Shown here one piece after another: positions 44,230-53,700 of a stretch of DNA of 64,000 nt (position 1 is the stretch's first letter; each line of letters opens with the position of its first letter). The DNA is from PCC-7336 sp039817825. GTDB lineage: Bacteria; Cyanobacteriota; Cyanobacteriia; Thermostichales; PCC-7336. The stretch lies in contig JBCBVA010000001.1 of assembly GCA_039817825.1 (NCBI GenBank), forward strand, positions 1 through 64,000, read 5' to 3'. Position numbers and translations under genes: made by a program. The notes beneath the pieces were generated by a model. The model did no database searches, had not been told where the DNA came from, and saw only the letters and a list, made by a program, of their open reading frames with translations.

Positions 44230-45330
44230 ATGGCGACAGGCTGGGACATCTTTAAGCGCAATCGGACGGCGCAGGTTGCCGGTTGGGTGCTGGTAGTGCT
44301 GTACACCTGTGCGCTATTAGGGGAATTCGTGGCCCCGTACGGTCCCTTTGATACTCAAAATCGAGGGTCGCTATTGCCACCCACCCACATCTATTGGCAA
44401 TCTCCCCAAACTGGAGCGTTTCTAGGCCCCCACGTGTACCCCACCATTCAGGGGGATGTGGACATGGATACGGGAGAGCGACTGTTGACGGTTGATTACA
44501 ATCGTCCAGCGAGGGTGCGGCTGTTTGTGAAAGGGAGAGACTACCGTTGGTTAGGAATCATTCCGAGCAATCGTCACCTATTTGGTACGGTAGTCGATGG
44601 CGATGCTGCTGCTCCGTTTAATCTTTTGGGCACGGATGACCAGGGGCGCGATTACTTTAGCCGCTTGGTGTTCGGCAGTCGGGTCAGCTTGTTTGTGGGC
44701 ATTGTTGGAGTGCTGATCTCCTTTCCAATTGGCCTGCTGGTGGGGGGGATCGCTGGGTATTTCTCGGGCTGGGTGGATACCGTTTTAATGCGGTTGGTGG
44801 AAGTGCTGCTGTCGATCCCCAGCCTATATTTACTGGTGTCCCTAGCGGCTGTCTTCCAGGTGAACCCACTTACCAAAGTGCCGTTTTCAAATTCAGAACG
44901 CTTTTTCATCATTGTGGCAATTACGAGTTTTGTCCGCTGGGCCGGTTTGGCGCGGGTGATTCGCGGTCAGGTGCTGTCCATCCGGCAGCGCACATTTGTG
45001 GAGGCATCCCGAGCATCGGGGGCCAGAACTCTATTCCTACTGCGGCGTCACATCCTACCCCAGACGGCTACTTATATTGCGATCGCCGCGACGCTGACTG
45101 TCCCCGGTTTCATTAGCGCCGAATCGGTGTTGAGTCTGATTGGGTTGGGGATTCAGCAGCCCGATGCCTCGTGGGGCAATATGCTGTCGCTCGCAACCGA
45201 TGCGTCGATTATGGTGTTGCAGCCCTGGCTGATCGTGCCGCCGACGGTGCTAGTGATCGTTGCAGTGTTGTCGTTCAACGTGTTGGGAGATGGATTGCGA
45301 GATGCCCTCGACCCGCGAGATCGTCGCTAG
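44230..45330 (+). CDS. ABC transporter permease, OppC/DppC type
   Basis: This 366-residue inner-membrane permease belongs to the peptide/nickel uptake class. It has a first helix near 17-37 and a long external loop (about 40-130) longer than in ordinary DppC. The core has LLGTDDQGRDYFSRLVFGSRVSLFVGIVGVLISFPIGLLVGGIAGYF and the ATPase-docking loop EASRASGARTLFLLRRHILPQ. The C-terminal FNVLGDGLRDALDPR is diagnostic. No partner permease, ATPase or binding protein is adjacent, so its complex must be encoded elsewhere. Confidence 0.9.
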   Translation: MATGWDIFKRNRTAQVAGWVLVVLYTCALLGEFVAPYGPFDTQNRGSLLPPTHIYWQSPQTGAFLGPHVYPTIQGDVDMDTGERLLTVDYNRPARVRLFVKGRDYRWLGIIPSNRHLFGTVVDGDAAAPFNLLGTDDQGRDYFSRLVFGSRVSLFVGIVGVLISFPIGLLVGGIAGYFSGWVDTVLMRLVEVLLSIPSLYLLVSLAAVFQVNPLTKVPFSNSERFFIIVAITSFVRWAGLARVIRGQVLSIRQRTFVEASRASGARTLFLLRRHILPQTATYIAIAATLTVPGFISAESVLSLIGLGIQQPDASWGNMLSLATDASIMVLQPWLIVPPTVLVIVAVLSFNVLGDGLRDALDPRDRR

Positions 45331-45394
45331 AGAGCGGCTGTTCTCCCAACTGTGGTTCACTCCCAAATACAGCTGCACCCGCAACTGACTGACC

Positions 45395-46234
45395 TCATGC
45401 CTCGATTTCATACAGATAAATTTTGGCCTTGCGATCGCTGGCGATATACAGGCGGTTATTGTCGGGATCGAGCACTACTCCTTCTGCCTTCACGATCCGA
45501 CGTTGCTTGCCGTTTTTGGAATACGTCAGTGGAAAACTTTGTCGAACGGTTTGGGTTGCCAGATCGAACAGAAACAGCCGTTTGGCCCGATCGCTGACAA
45601 TCCAGAGGCTATTGCGGGTGCGATCATAACAGAGTCCCGAGAAATCAATGTCGTCGCTAGCTAGCTCGGGAGCGCTGAATCCCCGGCGTTTATCAAGCAG
45701 CGTGTGGCCAATGATGGTACCGAGGGTGCCTGACAGTTCGATCAGCAATCCTGGATATCCTTCCTTGACCGTAAACACGGTTGCAGAAGCCTCATTCCAC
45801 GTAATGCCCTCCAGTCCTTTGTTCGCCAGCGCCGTATCCGCAGGACTCGAATCCGAACCCGTCCCCGAAAAGAACGAGGCAATGGTGGTGTAGTTGGCCA
45901 TGTCCCGCAGGGCAACCCGCGACACAACCTGTGTGTCGGACAGGCGAATTCTCAGGACCTCATTGGTTTCTTCTTTCACTGCCAACACACATTCCCCCGA
46001 TGGCTCGAAGGCAATGCCCTCCAACCCATCCACCGGAATCGCAAACGTTTGGTGGTGCTGAATATTGCCCTCGCTATCCAAACAAAAGATGCGCTTGGTA
46101 TCGTCACTGACCGTCCACAGTGTGTGCGTTTGGGGTGACAATGCTAGGCCGGAGGGTTCTCGTAATCCCTCCGGCTTGTGTTTGATGTCAAGACACGACA
46201 GATAGCGAAGAGACAGAGGAAGATTTTGAGACAT
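45395..46234 (-). CDS. SdiA-regulated-like beta-propeller protein
   Basis: The 279-residue protein is built of about five or six repeats of a propeller strand pattern: PSGLALSPQTHTLWTVSDD, LEGIAFEPSGECVLAVKEE, LEGITWNEASATVFTVKEG, FSGLCYDRTRNSLWIVSD and AEGVVLDPDNNRLYIASDR. This matches the SdiA-regulated (YjiK-like) family. No signal peptide is evident. The biochemical role is not established. It is convergent with the permease gene. Confidence 0.75.
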   Translation of the reverse strand: MSQNLPLSLRYLSCLDIKHKPEGLREPSGLALSPQTHTLWTVSDDTKRIFCLDSEGNIQHHQTFAIPVDGLEGIAFEPSGECVLAVKEETNEVLRIRLSDTQVVSRVALRDMANYTTIASFFSGTGSDSSPADTALANKGLEGITWNEASATVFTVKEGYPGLLIELSGTLGTIIGHTLLDKRRGFSAPELASDDIDFSGLCYDRTRNSLWIVSDRAKRLFLFDLATQTVRQSFPLTYSKNGKQRRIVKAEGVVLDPDNNRLYIASDRKAKIYLYEIEA

Positions 46235-46279
46235 TTAGCCGCCAGAATATGACTGTCCGTAAACGAGCGCCACAGGAGC

Positions 46280-46878
46280 TCAAGTCGGGAGCTTTGAGAG
46301 CAGTTGCCGTCCGTAGAGATAATCGGTGGCACTTGCCATCCGCCCGTTGACCACAGTGCCCAGAATTGTAGTGCCATAGCGCTGAAGTTGTGAGATCGCG
46401 TTGCGGAATGGGTAGAGGTTGTTCGTGCCGGGACGTACCACCATCAGAGCATTTCCCACCTCCCGCGCCATCAACACCGCATCCCCCCTGAGACCGATGG
46501 AGGCCCTATCCACCAGCACGTAATCGTAGTGTCTAGTCGCCGCTGCCCGCTGCAGGTAATCGGAAAATTCTCCTTGGGCTACAAACCGAGTCAAATTGCG
46601 ATCGAGTTGATGGTGGGTCGTTGGGTTGACAGCGGCACAATCAGCTCGGCCTTGGCTAACCAAAAGGGGGGAGTGGCTGCGATCTTAAATGCAGTTAGGC
46701 ATAGAACAACTGCATTCAACAGCAAAAGCGGTCTCCAATGTCTTGAGACTAAGACAACCAATCTATACATGCCCGGACTCTGTCTCCTTGATTGGAGGAT
46801 TGCAGATTGGATGGAGACAACGGCTATTGGCAAGCAGTCTCTGATGAGCCGTTCTGTCGGTTGTGAAGTGAGAACCAC
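46280..46878 (-). pseudogene. Remnant of a GumC/Wzc-type polysaccharide tyrosine kinase (internal deletion and frameshift)
   Basis: Two short frames of the same strand are parts of one ancestral gene. The upstream part (46878-46591) holds an N-terminal Wzz segment: a membrane helix LLLLNAVVLCLTAFKIAA, then PPFWLAKAELIVPLS. The downstream part, in another frame (46663-46280), holds a BY-kinase C-terminal piece: HYDYVLVDRASIGLRGDAVLM, ALMVVRPG, ILGTVVNG. The middle is gone: the periplasmic coiled coil, second helix and Walker A of a normally ~700-residue protein. The seam lies near 46590-46630. It cannot make an active kinase. Confidence 0.72.
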
Positions 46879-47286
46879 TGCAAACCCATGTCAGCGCGCT
46901 TGCAACATTCCAGCACAGAGCCCTGGACGTTTCCTATACACATGCCGTGCAGGCTAAAAACATGCCATAAGAGCGCCAGGAGCATCGACTCTCTAGGGCT
47001 GTCTCATCTCTAGGACTGTTTCAGTATATTTACGGAGGCCACCCCTCAGTCTCGCGTAATATCTCAAACTCGCCTGACCATCTGCCCGCTCGCTAACCAC
47101 AGAGTAATCAGCTACTGAGTCATCGGCCACTGAGTCATCTATGCCGAGCTGACCTGTGCCCAGATACTTGGAATGAACAGAGTCGAGCGATCTTGCGGTG
47201 ATGCCCCATAGGTGAGGAGGTTACCTGCAAGTACAGTTATGAGAGCGACCCTCTTCACATCGTTAGTCCGACTCAGTTCACATTGC
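46879..47286. other. Gene-free region upstream of the exported protein
   Basis: Nothing beyond weak AT-rich stretches could be made out. No RNA gene, terminator or promoter motif is supported. Partial direct repeats of an ACTGAGTCATC motif occur around 47107-47145. Confidence 0.3.
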
Positions 47287-47838
47287 ATGACTCCAAATCG
47301 GCCTGGTGTAACGGCTCTCTGTTTTTTGTTGAATACGTGTCTGCTAGGAGCAGCGCTCTCCTTGCCCGAAGTGGAGCTGCCTCCAGAAGATGTGCCATCG
47401 CTGTTCTGGGCCAGTCAGAGGTTTGGCCGAGTCTCGGTTGAGATGCCGGATGGAGAGATTGTCGAACAAAACGCGATCGCCGAATGGAAAGCACTGATCG
47501 ATCTGCGGCAAATACGGGTGTGGGTCTCTGATGCCTGGTTGCAGTTGCCTTACGATGGTCGCTACCGTTTAGTACGTGGGTTGGGAGATATTGCTGCCCG
47601 CAAAGGCTATTCCCTAATCGTGGTCGATCTGGACAATACGGTGCTTGCCACCTACGACTGTCGCGAAGATCGCGAGTTGGATAGGAGCGAATCTTCAGAG
47701 TCTCCAGTTCCAGAGTTATCATCCCCAGAGTCTCCAACCCGAGAACCATCAACTCCAGAACCATCAACCCAAGAGACGCAGTGTCGCATCGATCTCAATC
47801 CATCTGCCACTGCTGAAATCCCGCCCCCCAGGCTTTAA
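47287..47838 (+). CDS. Hypothetical exported protein with Ser/Pro/Glu-rich tail
   Basis: From ATG 47287 the 183-residue protein begins MTPNRPGVTALCFLLNTCLLGAALS, a plausible signal peptide. A compact middle (about 30-125) has no family I recognise. The end has imperfect repeats of the type SPESPTREPSTPEPSTQE. An upstream ATG at 47212 would add 25 residues and hide the signal. The stop is 28 bases before queE on the same strand, so it may be cotranscribed, although the functions need not be linked. Confidence 0.5.
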   Translation: MTPNRPGVTALCFLLNTCLLGAALSLPEVELPPEDVPSLFWASQRFGRVSVEMPDGEIVEQNAIAEWKALIDLRQIRVWVSDAWLQLPYDGRYRLVRGLGDIAARKGYSLIVVDLDNTVLATYDCREDRELDRSESSESPVPELSSPESPTREPSTPEPSTQETQCRIDLNPSATAEIPPPRL

Positions 47839-47866
47839 CGTTGACCTGCATTGGTTGTCTGAATTC

Positions 47867-48520
47867 ATGAGCTATGCCGTCAAAGAATTGTTTTACACTC
47901 TGCAGGGAGAAGGAGCCAATAGTGGTCGGGCAGCGGTGTTCTGCCGGTTTTCTGGATGCAATTTATGGTCGGGGCAGGAGCGCGATCGCACGCAGGCTGT
48001 CTGTCAGTTTTGCGATACCGATTTTGTGGGTGTGGATGGGGTCAATGGCGGACGCTATGCCAATGCTGCGGAGTTAGCAGATGCTGTCCTGGGAGCGTGG
48101 CAGGCTAGCTGCGAGGAATCTGGATCGACGCATACTTGTCCCTTGGTGGTGTGCACTGGTGGCGAGCCCTTGTTGCAACTGGATGCGGCCCTGGTGGAAG
48201 CTCTGCACGAGCGAGGGTTTCAGGTGGCGATCGAAACGAACGGTACCCAGCTCCCCCCCCCCAACATCGACCACATTTGCGTTAGCCCTAAGGCTGGGGC
48301 TCCTCTCAATCTCACCCACGGTCACGAGCTAAAGCTGGTATTTCCCCAAGGGGATCTCGACCCGGCTAGTTTTCTAGCTTTGAATTTCGATCGCTTTTAC
48401 CTGCAGCCCAAAGACGATGCCAATCGCGAGCGGAACACGCAGCAAGTGGTGCAATACTGCTTAAGCCACCCTGAATGGCGGCTGAGCCTGCAAACCCATA
48501 AAGTTGTGGAGATTGCCTAG
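47867..48520 (+). CDS. queE: 7-carboxy-7-deazaguanine synthase QueE (radical SAM)
   Basis: This enzyme converts 6-carboxytetrahydropterin to 7-carboxy-7-deazaguanine on the way to preQ0 and queuosine. The 217-residue protein begins SYAVKELFYTLQGEGANSGRAAVFCRFSGCNLW. The iron-sulfur cysteines are C31-x14-C46-x2-C49, the expanded spacing known for some QueE proteins, in place of the usual CxxxCxxC. VVCTGGEPLLQLD is the SAM-binding GGE block. The frame continues upstream to 47645, but the QueE start is clearly ATG 47867. queD follows after 8 bases. Confidence 0.93.
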   Translation: MSYAVKELFYTLQGEGANSGRAAVFCRFSGCNLWSGQERDRTQAVCQFCDTDFVGVDGVNGGRYANAAELADAVLGAWQASCEESGSTHTCPLVVCTGGEPLLQLDAALVEALHERGFQVAIETNGTQLPPPNIDHICVSPKAGAPLNLTHGHELKLVFPQGDLDPASFLALNFDRFYLQPKDDANRERNTQQVVQYCLSHPEWRLSLQTHKVVEIA

Positions 48521-48528
48521 AGGTTCGC

Positions 48529-48897
48529 ATGAAGATCTTTAAGGACTTTCAATTTGAGGCCGCCCACCGTCTACCCAACGTGCCGGAGGGTCATAAATGT
48601 GCACGGCTACACGGCCACTCATTCCTGGTGCGGCTGGAAGTCAGCGGCGAGATGGGAGAGCGCTCCGGCTGGGTGCAAGATTTTGGCGATATTTCGAAAG
48701 CCTTTCAGCCACTGTACGACCGACTCGATCACTACTACTTGAACGAGGTTGAAGGGCTGGAAAATCCCACTAGCGAGGCGATCGCTGTTTGGATCTGGGA
48801 GCGGCTGAAGCCGGCGCTGCCAATGCTCAGTGCAGTTATGGTACGAGAGACCTGTACTAGTGGATGTGTATATAGTGGGCCAGGCGAAGAGGGGTAG
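48529..48897 (+). CDS. queD: 6-carboxytetrahydropterin synthase QueD
   Basis: This enzyme makes 6-carboxytetrahydropterin, the substrate of QueE, from dihydroneopterin triphosphate. The zinc ligands H13 (FEAAHRL) and H28-G-H30 (LHGHSF) are present, and C24 in GHKC is the catalytic cysteine. FGDISKAF, LDHYYLN and the glutamate of VRETCTSG complete the active site. At 122 residues it is of normal length. ATG at 48529 lies 8 bases after queE, so the two form an operon. Confidence 0.94.
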   Translation: MKIFKDFQFEAAHRLPNVPEGHKCARLHGHSFLVRLEVSGEMGERSGWVQDFGDISKAFQPLYDRLDHYYLNEVEGLENPTSEAIAVWIWERLKPALPMLSAVMVRETCTSGCVYSGPGEEG

Positions 48898-48936
48898 ACA
48901 TACAGGGACAAGTGATAGGTGCTTGTGGAGGAGCGA

Positions 48937-48962
48937 TCATTGGTCATTCGTCCTTGGTCATT
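48937..48962. repeat. Short CATTGGTCATTCGT-type repeat
   Basis: TCATTGGTCATTCGTCCTTGG is a single degenerate copy of the heptamer-type repeat seen at 27911-27970, here between queD and the convergent prfC. It again sits in a convergent gene gap, as at the first site. Confidence 0.6.
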
Positions 48963-48977
48963 TGCTTATGTGCGGCC

Positions 48978-50585
48978 CTACTCCAGGGTGAGAACTGGGG
49001 CGATCTCTAGGAAGGTTACGTCTGCGAACTTTTCCTGGATTTGTTGGAAACTCCAGATGTTTTTGCACAGCAAGACTGGGCGTTCCCAACTATCTTTGAC
49101 TAGCTCGGCACCGTAAAGTCCGGTGAGTTTATCGGCAACGTCCCAGCCACCTTCAATCCAGCGGGCCACGGCGTATCCGAGGGGTTCCAGCCTGGACGCG
49201 ACGTTGTACTCGCTTTCCAACCGGTATTGCACCACTTCAAACTGCAACTGCCCTACTGCTGCCAGGATGGGATCGCGCTTGGCTTCATTTAAGGAATACA
49301 TCACCTGGACGGCTCCCTCTTCCTTAAGTTGCTGAATTCCTTTGTTGAATTGCTTGAACTTCGAGGGATTGGGGTTGCGCAGCCAACTGAAATGTTCCGG
49401 GGAGAAGCTGGGAATGCCTTCGTATTGCAGGGCTTTACCGGTACAGACGGTATCGCCAATCTGGAACGTGCCGGGATTGACTAGGCCGACAATGTCTCCG
49501 GGATAGGCGGTTTCCACCGTTTCCCGCTGTTGGGCAAAGAGCTTTTGCGGTCGCGACAGGCGAATATCTTTGCCGGTGCGGGCGTGCTTGACCGTCATGT
49601 CTTTATCGAACCGACCGGAGCACACCCGGATAAAGGCGATCCGATCGCGGTGGCGCGGGTCCATGTTGGCTTGCAATTTGAACACAAACCCGGAAAAATT
49701 CTCGCTTTCCGGTACGACAGTGCCGCCGGTACTGGGACGGGGAAATGGCTGCAGCGACAGATCCAGAAAATCATCTAAGAATAGCTGCAGGCCAAAATTG
49801 GTCATGGCACTACCGAAGAACACCGGGGTCATGCGTCCGGCATGGACTTCGTCTACATCTAAATCGGCGGCAACTTCGTCCAGAATCTCCAGCTCTTCTT
49901 TCAGTTGGTAGTATAAGTCCTCATCCAACATGTCGATCAGCTTCGGATCGCCAATGTGGGACACTTCCACCCTGGCAGCCTTTTGACCGTGAGAACTGCG
50001 CTCGAACAGGTGAATTTCTTGATGACCGCGATCGTAGACTCCCGTGAATCGATCGCCTGTGCCAATCGGCCAATTCATGGGGTACGGAGTCAACCCTAGG
50101 GTGCTTTCCAGCTCGTCAATCAGCTCGAGTGGCTCCATCGACGGGCGATCCATCTTGTTGATGAAGGTGAAGATAGGCAACTGCCGCATTTTGCACACTT
50201 CAAACAGCTTCAGGGTTTGCGCCTCCAAGCCCTTTGCTCCGTCCAGCAGCATGACGGCGTTGTCGGCTGCCGCCAGCGTCCGATACGTGTCTTCACTGAA
50301 ATCTTGGTGGCCGGGGGTATCCAGCAGGTTAATGTGTTTCCCCTCGTAATCAAACTGCAATACGGTCGAGGTGATAGAAATCCCTCGCTGCTGTTCCAGC
50401 TTCATCCAATCGGAGGTGGCGTGCCGCTGGGACTTTTTAGCTTTGACGGCCCCGGCCATATTGACCGCTCCACCGTACAGCAACAGTTTTTCCGTCAGGG
50501 TGGTTTTACCGGCGTCGGGGTGAGAAATGATGGCAAACGTACGTCGCCGCTCGATTTCATTAGCGATCGGGGCTGAATTACTCAT
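48978..50585 (-). CDS. prfC: Peptide chain release factor 3
   Basis: This GTPase removes RF1 and RF2 from the ribosome after termination. The 535-residue protein has G1 SHPDAGKTT at 21-29, G3 DTPGHQDFSEDT and G4 NKMD, followed by DRFTGVYDRG and the C-terminal FSPEHFSWLRNPNPSKFKQFNKGIQQL block specific to RF3 rather than EF-G. The length is normal. ATG at 50585. No operon partner. Confidence 0.95.
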   Translation of the reverse strand: MSNSAPIANEIERRRTFAIISHPDAGKTTLTEKLLLYGGAVNMAGAVKAKKSQRHATSDWMKLEQQRGISITSTVLQFDYEGKHINLLDTPGHQDFSEDTYRTLAAADNAVMLLDGAKGLEAQTLKLFEVCKMRQLPIFTFINKMDRPSMEPLELIDELESTLGLTPYPMNWPIGTGDRFTGVYDRGHQEIHLFERSSHGQKAARVEVSHIGDPKLIDMLDEDLYYQLKEELEILDEVAADLDVDEVHAGRMTPVFFGSAMTNFGLQLFLDDFLDLSLQPFPRPSTGGTVVPESENFSGFVFKLQANMDPRHRDRIAFIRVCSGRFDKDMTVKHARTGKDIRLSRPQKLFAQQRETVETAYPGDIVGLVNPGTFQIGDTVCTGKALQYEGIPSFSPEHFSWLRNPNPSKFKQFNKGIQQLKEEGAVQVMYSLNEAKRDPILAAVGQLQFEVVQYRLESEYNVASRLEPLGYAVARWIEGGWDVADKLTGLYGAELVKDSWERPVLLCKNIWSFQQIQEKFADVTFLEIAPVLTLE

Positions 50586-50727
50586 GCAGGTGGGACGAGG
50601 CCTAGAAACAGTGCAGGAAGGTAAACCATCCGACTACGGAATGGATTTCGAGGAGACAGTTGCGAAGTAGATGAGTCACATCTACGGAATGGATGTCCAT
50701 GCACTAGTGTAGCGATAGACTCACCCG

Positions 50728-53700
50728 TTACAGGCTGTCGTACTCTATCAGACTGGGCTGACTGGTTGACTGTCTCAGCGGTAATGTCACGATGAATGCA
50801 GTCTGGTTGCGATCGCTGCGCATTGAAATATGCCCTTGTAAGCGCTCGACTAACCGTTTGACTAATGCCAATCCCAGCCCCGTCCCCCCCTGTTTCCACA
50901 GGTCAGCGCCGGGAACGCGGTAGAACTTATCAAAAATCTTGCCAGACGCATCGCTGGGGATTTCGATACCAGTATTGGACACGGTCATACACAGCGTGTC
51001 ATCGGTGGCATTGGCCCGTAGCTGAATGCGGTGACCGGCAGGAGTGAATTTATGGGCATTGGTGAGTAACTCGGTCACGATTCGATCGAAGGCAGCCAAG
51101 TCAACCACCATGTCGGGTAGGTGGTCGAGTTCGGGTATTTGGAAAACCTGTTGGCGATCGCGAGTGCGCTGTTCGTAGGGGACCATCAGTTGAGACAGCA
51201 CGGAGGGTAAATGAATCCGATCGAAGTCCCACTCATCCTGTGCTCCTTCTAGCGTTTGCAGGCTGAGTAGATCGTCCACCAAGCGGATTTCGCGATCGCA
51301 TTCTTCTTTCAGGACTTGATAGTAGCGGGCAATCCGAGTTTGCTCGGCGATCGGCCGATCGCTGTCGGTCTCAAGCTGTTCGTTCAGACACACCCCTAAC
51401 ATCTGGATGGCCATCCGCATACTGGTCACCGGGGTACGCAATTCGTGTGAAACCGTATTGAGAAAATCATCCTTGAGCTGGTTGAGCTGCTGAAGTTTTT
51501 CGACCTGAGTCTGGGCTGCTTGGTAGAGCCGTGCTTGGCGAATGCCGATCGCGCATTGGGTGGCCACTTGTTTGACGATGCGCACTTCTAGCTCGCCAAA
51601 GGTGCAGGCTCGCGGTCGAAACAACCACAGGTGGCCCAGTACACCCCGTTCATCCACAATCGGGCACACCAAAATCGCTGAGGACTCCGCCTGTTCTAAA
51701 TGGGATACATCCCGGCGATCGAGGGGGCAAAACTGTACCGGTTGTTCGGCGAGTAACGCCCTGTGGATGAGGTTGTTGGGATCGCTACGCTCGTGCCGCC
51801 CGCGAGCCGAGTTCGAGTTCGAGTGAGTGGTGTGTTCGTAAGCAATGGTGAATTCCCGGCGATCGTTGCTGTATAACCCGGCTTCGCAGCAATCCGCCTC
51901 CAAGCCCTCCGCCAACTCTCTTACGGCCGCCTGCAGAATTTGCTCTTCGTCCAGGCTGTCCCGCACCTTGTCTGTGATCTGTTTCAGGGTTTCTTCTAAT
52001 TCCAGCGCTTGTCGGAGTTGGTAGGTGCGGCTGCGGATTTTGCGCTCTAAGTCGAAGTTCAGTGTTTGTACCTGTTGGTACAGCTCTGCCTGTTGGATGG
52101 CAATTTCTAACTGTTCGATGAAGGCAACGATGGTGACCGCTTGATTGGAGGCACTCAGGATGGACGGTTGGCGATCGTCACTCAGAATCAAGCATCCCCA
52201 CCGCTGGCCATTCACCCGGAGGGGAATCACCCACCACTGTCCGGGAAGCAGGGCTGTTACCGCCGGATCGATCCCTCGATCGTGCGCTTCGGTGGCGGAC
52301 AGCCGTAACATGTGTCGAGAGTTAATCTCGTGTAGAGGTGGACAAGCACCGCGATCGCCGATTTCCTTACCCACCAGATCTGAAATATCGTCCGATGTGC
52401 CAGCCGCACAGATCGCCTGCCACGCTTGATGCTCGGGGAGAAATTGCCAAATGGACGTGCTGGCGACCCGAAATTCAGAAGCAATTAAATTGACAGCAGT
52501 TGCAAATACCGTTTTGAGGTTGAGGGATGTGCGTAGTGCTCGCGTTACCCGATTGAGGGCTTGCTCCCGCTGTGCCTGTTGTTGGGTACGCCGGTACAGC
52601 TCTGCCTGCGTGATGGCAATGGTCACTTGTGCGGCCAAGTGTTGCAGCAACTCAATACCGGAGGGCCGCCATTCCCATTCAGCGCTGCAATGTTGGATGG
52701 AGATCAGTCCCCACAGGCGATCGTCTTGTTCGATCGGAATCACAGCGTGAGACTGGACGGGAAGTCTGGCCGGAACGTCATTATGGTGAAATGTCCCGGT
52801 AGTATGCGCACCCGGCAACGCTAGCAGCGAATCGTCGTCGGCAGCTAAGTTGCGACCGCCCTCACTCGCGGTTTCTGTCGAACTCGCTGTTGCAATCTGA
52901 ACCTTGCCTCGAACAAACTGGCGTAAGGATTGGGGGTCGAGTTGTTCTTCGAGCGTGCGAGCATTGAGCAACTGAGGGCACTCGGAAGACCGCGATTCGG
53001 CCACCACAGTACCTTTCGTCAGACCGCAACGAAAAACAGCCACCCGATCCGCGTGGAGTAAACGGCGCACTTCATCGGCGGTTGTCGATAGGATGCGATC
53101 GAGGTCAAGGGATTCGGAAATCTTCTCCGCTACACCGCGCAACACGCGTTCCTGCTGGATGCGATTGTGAAGAGAGACCTCTGCTCGCTTGCGCTCGGTA
53201 ATATCTCTGACCGTGCCCAATACAAATCCTTCCACCTGTCGCTCGGGCAGCAGACCGGCAGGCGCGACGAACCCATTTCCCTGACTGCTCCACCAGCGCC
53301 ATTCACCGGAGCGAGTACGAACTCGAAATTCAATATCGTCGGCGGAAGGGGGGATAGAGAGTTCGGAACCGCTGGCCCGAACTGGTGCCGTGTTGTTTTC
53401 AGAAATGAAACATCGATCGTCACTAGCAGGATCCTCACCCGTACTCCGATGAGCTGGAAATGGTCTATTCGCCGCCCGATCGAGGCAGGCGCACAAGTGT
53501 TGGTCTAGGGGGGAGATATCGAGAGGATGGATAAACCGCTCCCACGACTGTCCTCGCACTTCATCTGCTTGATAGCCCAGTGTGCTCAGCAGCTTTTCAC
53601 CCATAAACGCCACCTGCCTGCGAGCCACGTTGTAGATGCAAGCCCAGTCCGTACTGCGATCGACGGCCTGTTGCAAGTAGCGGTCAAGCAAACCGGTCGG

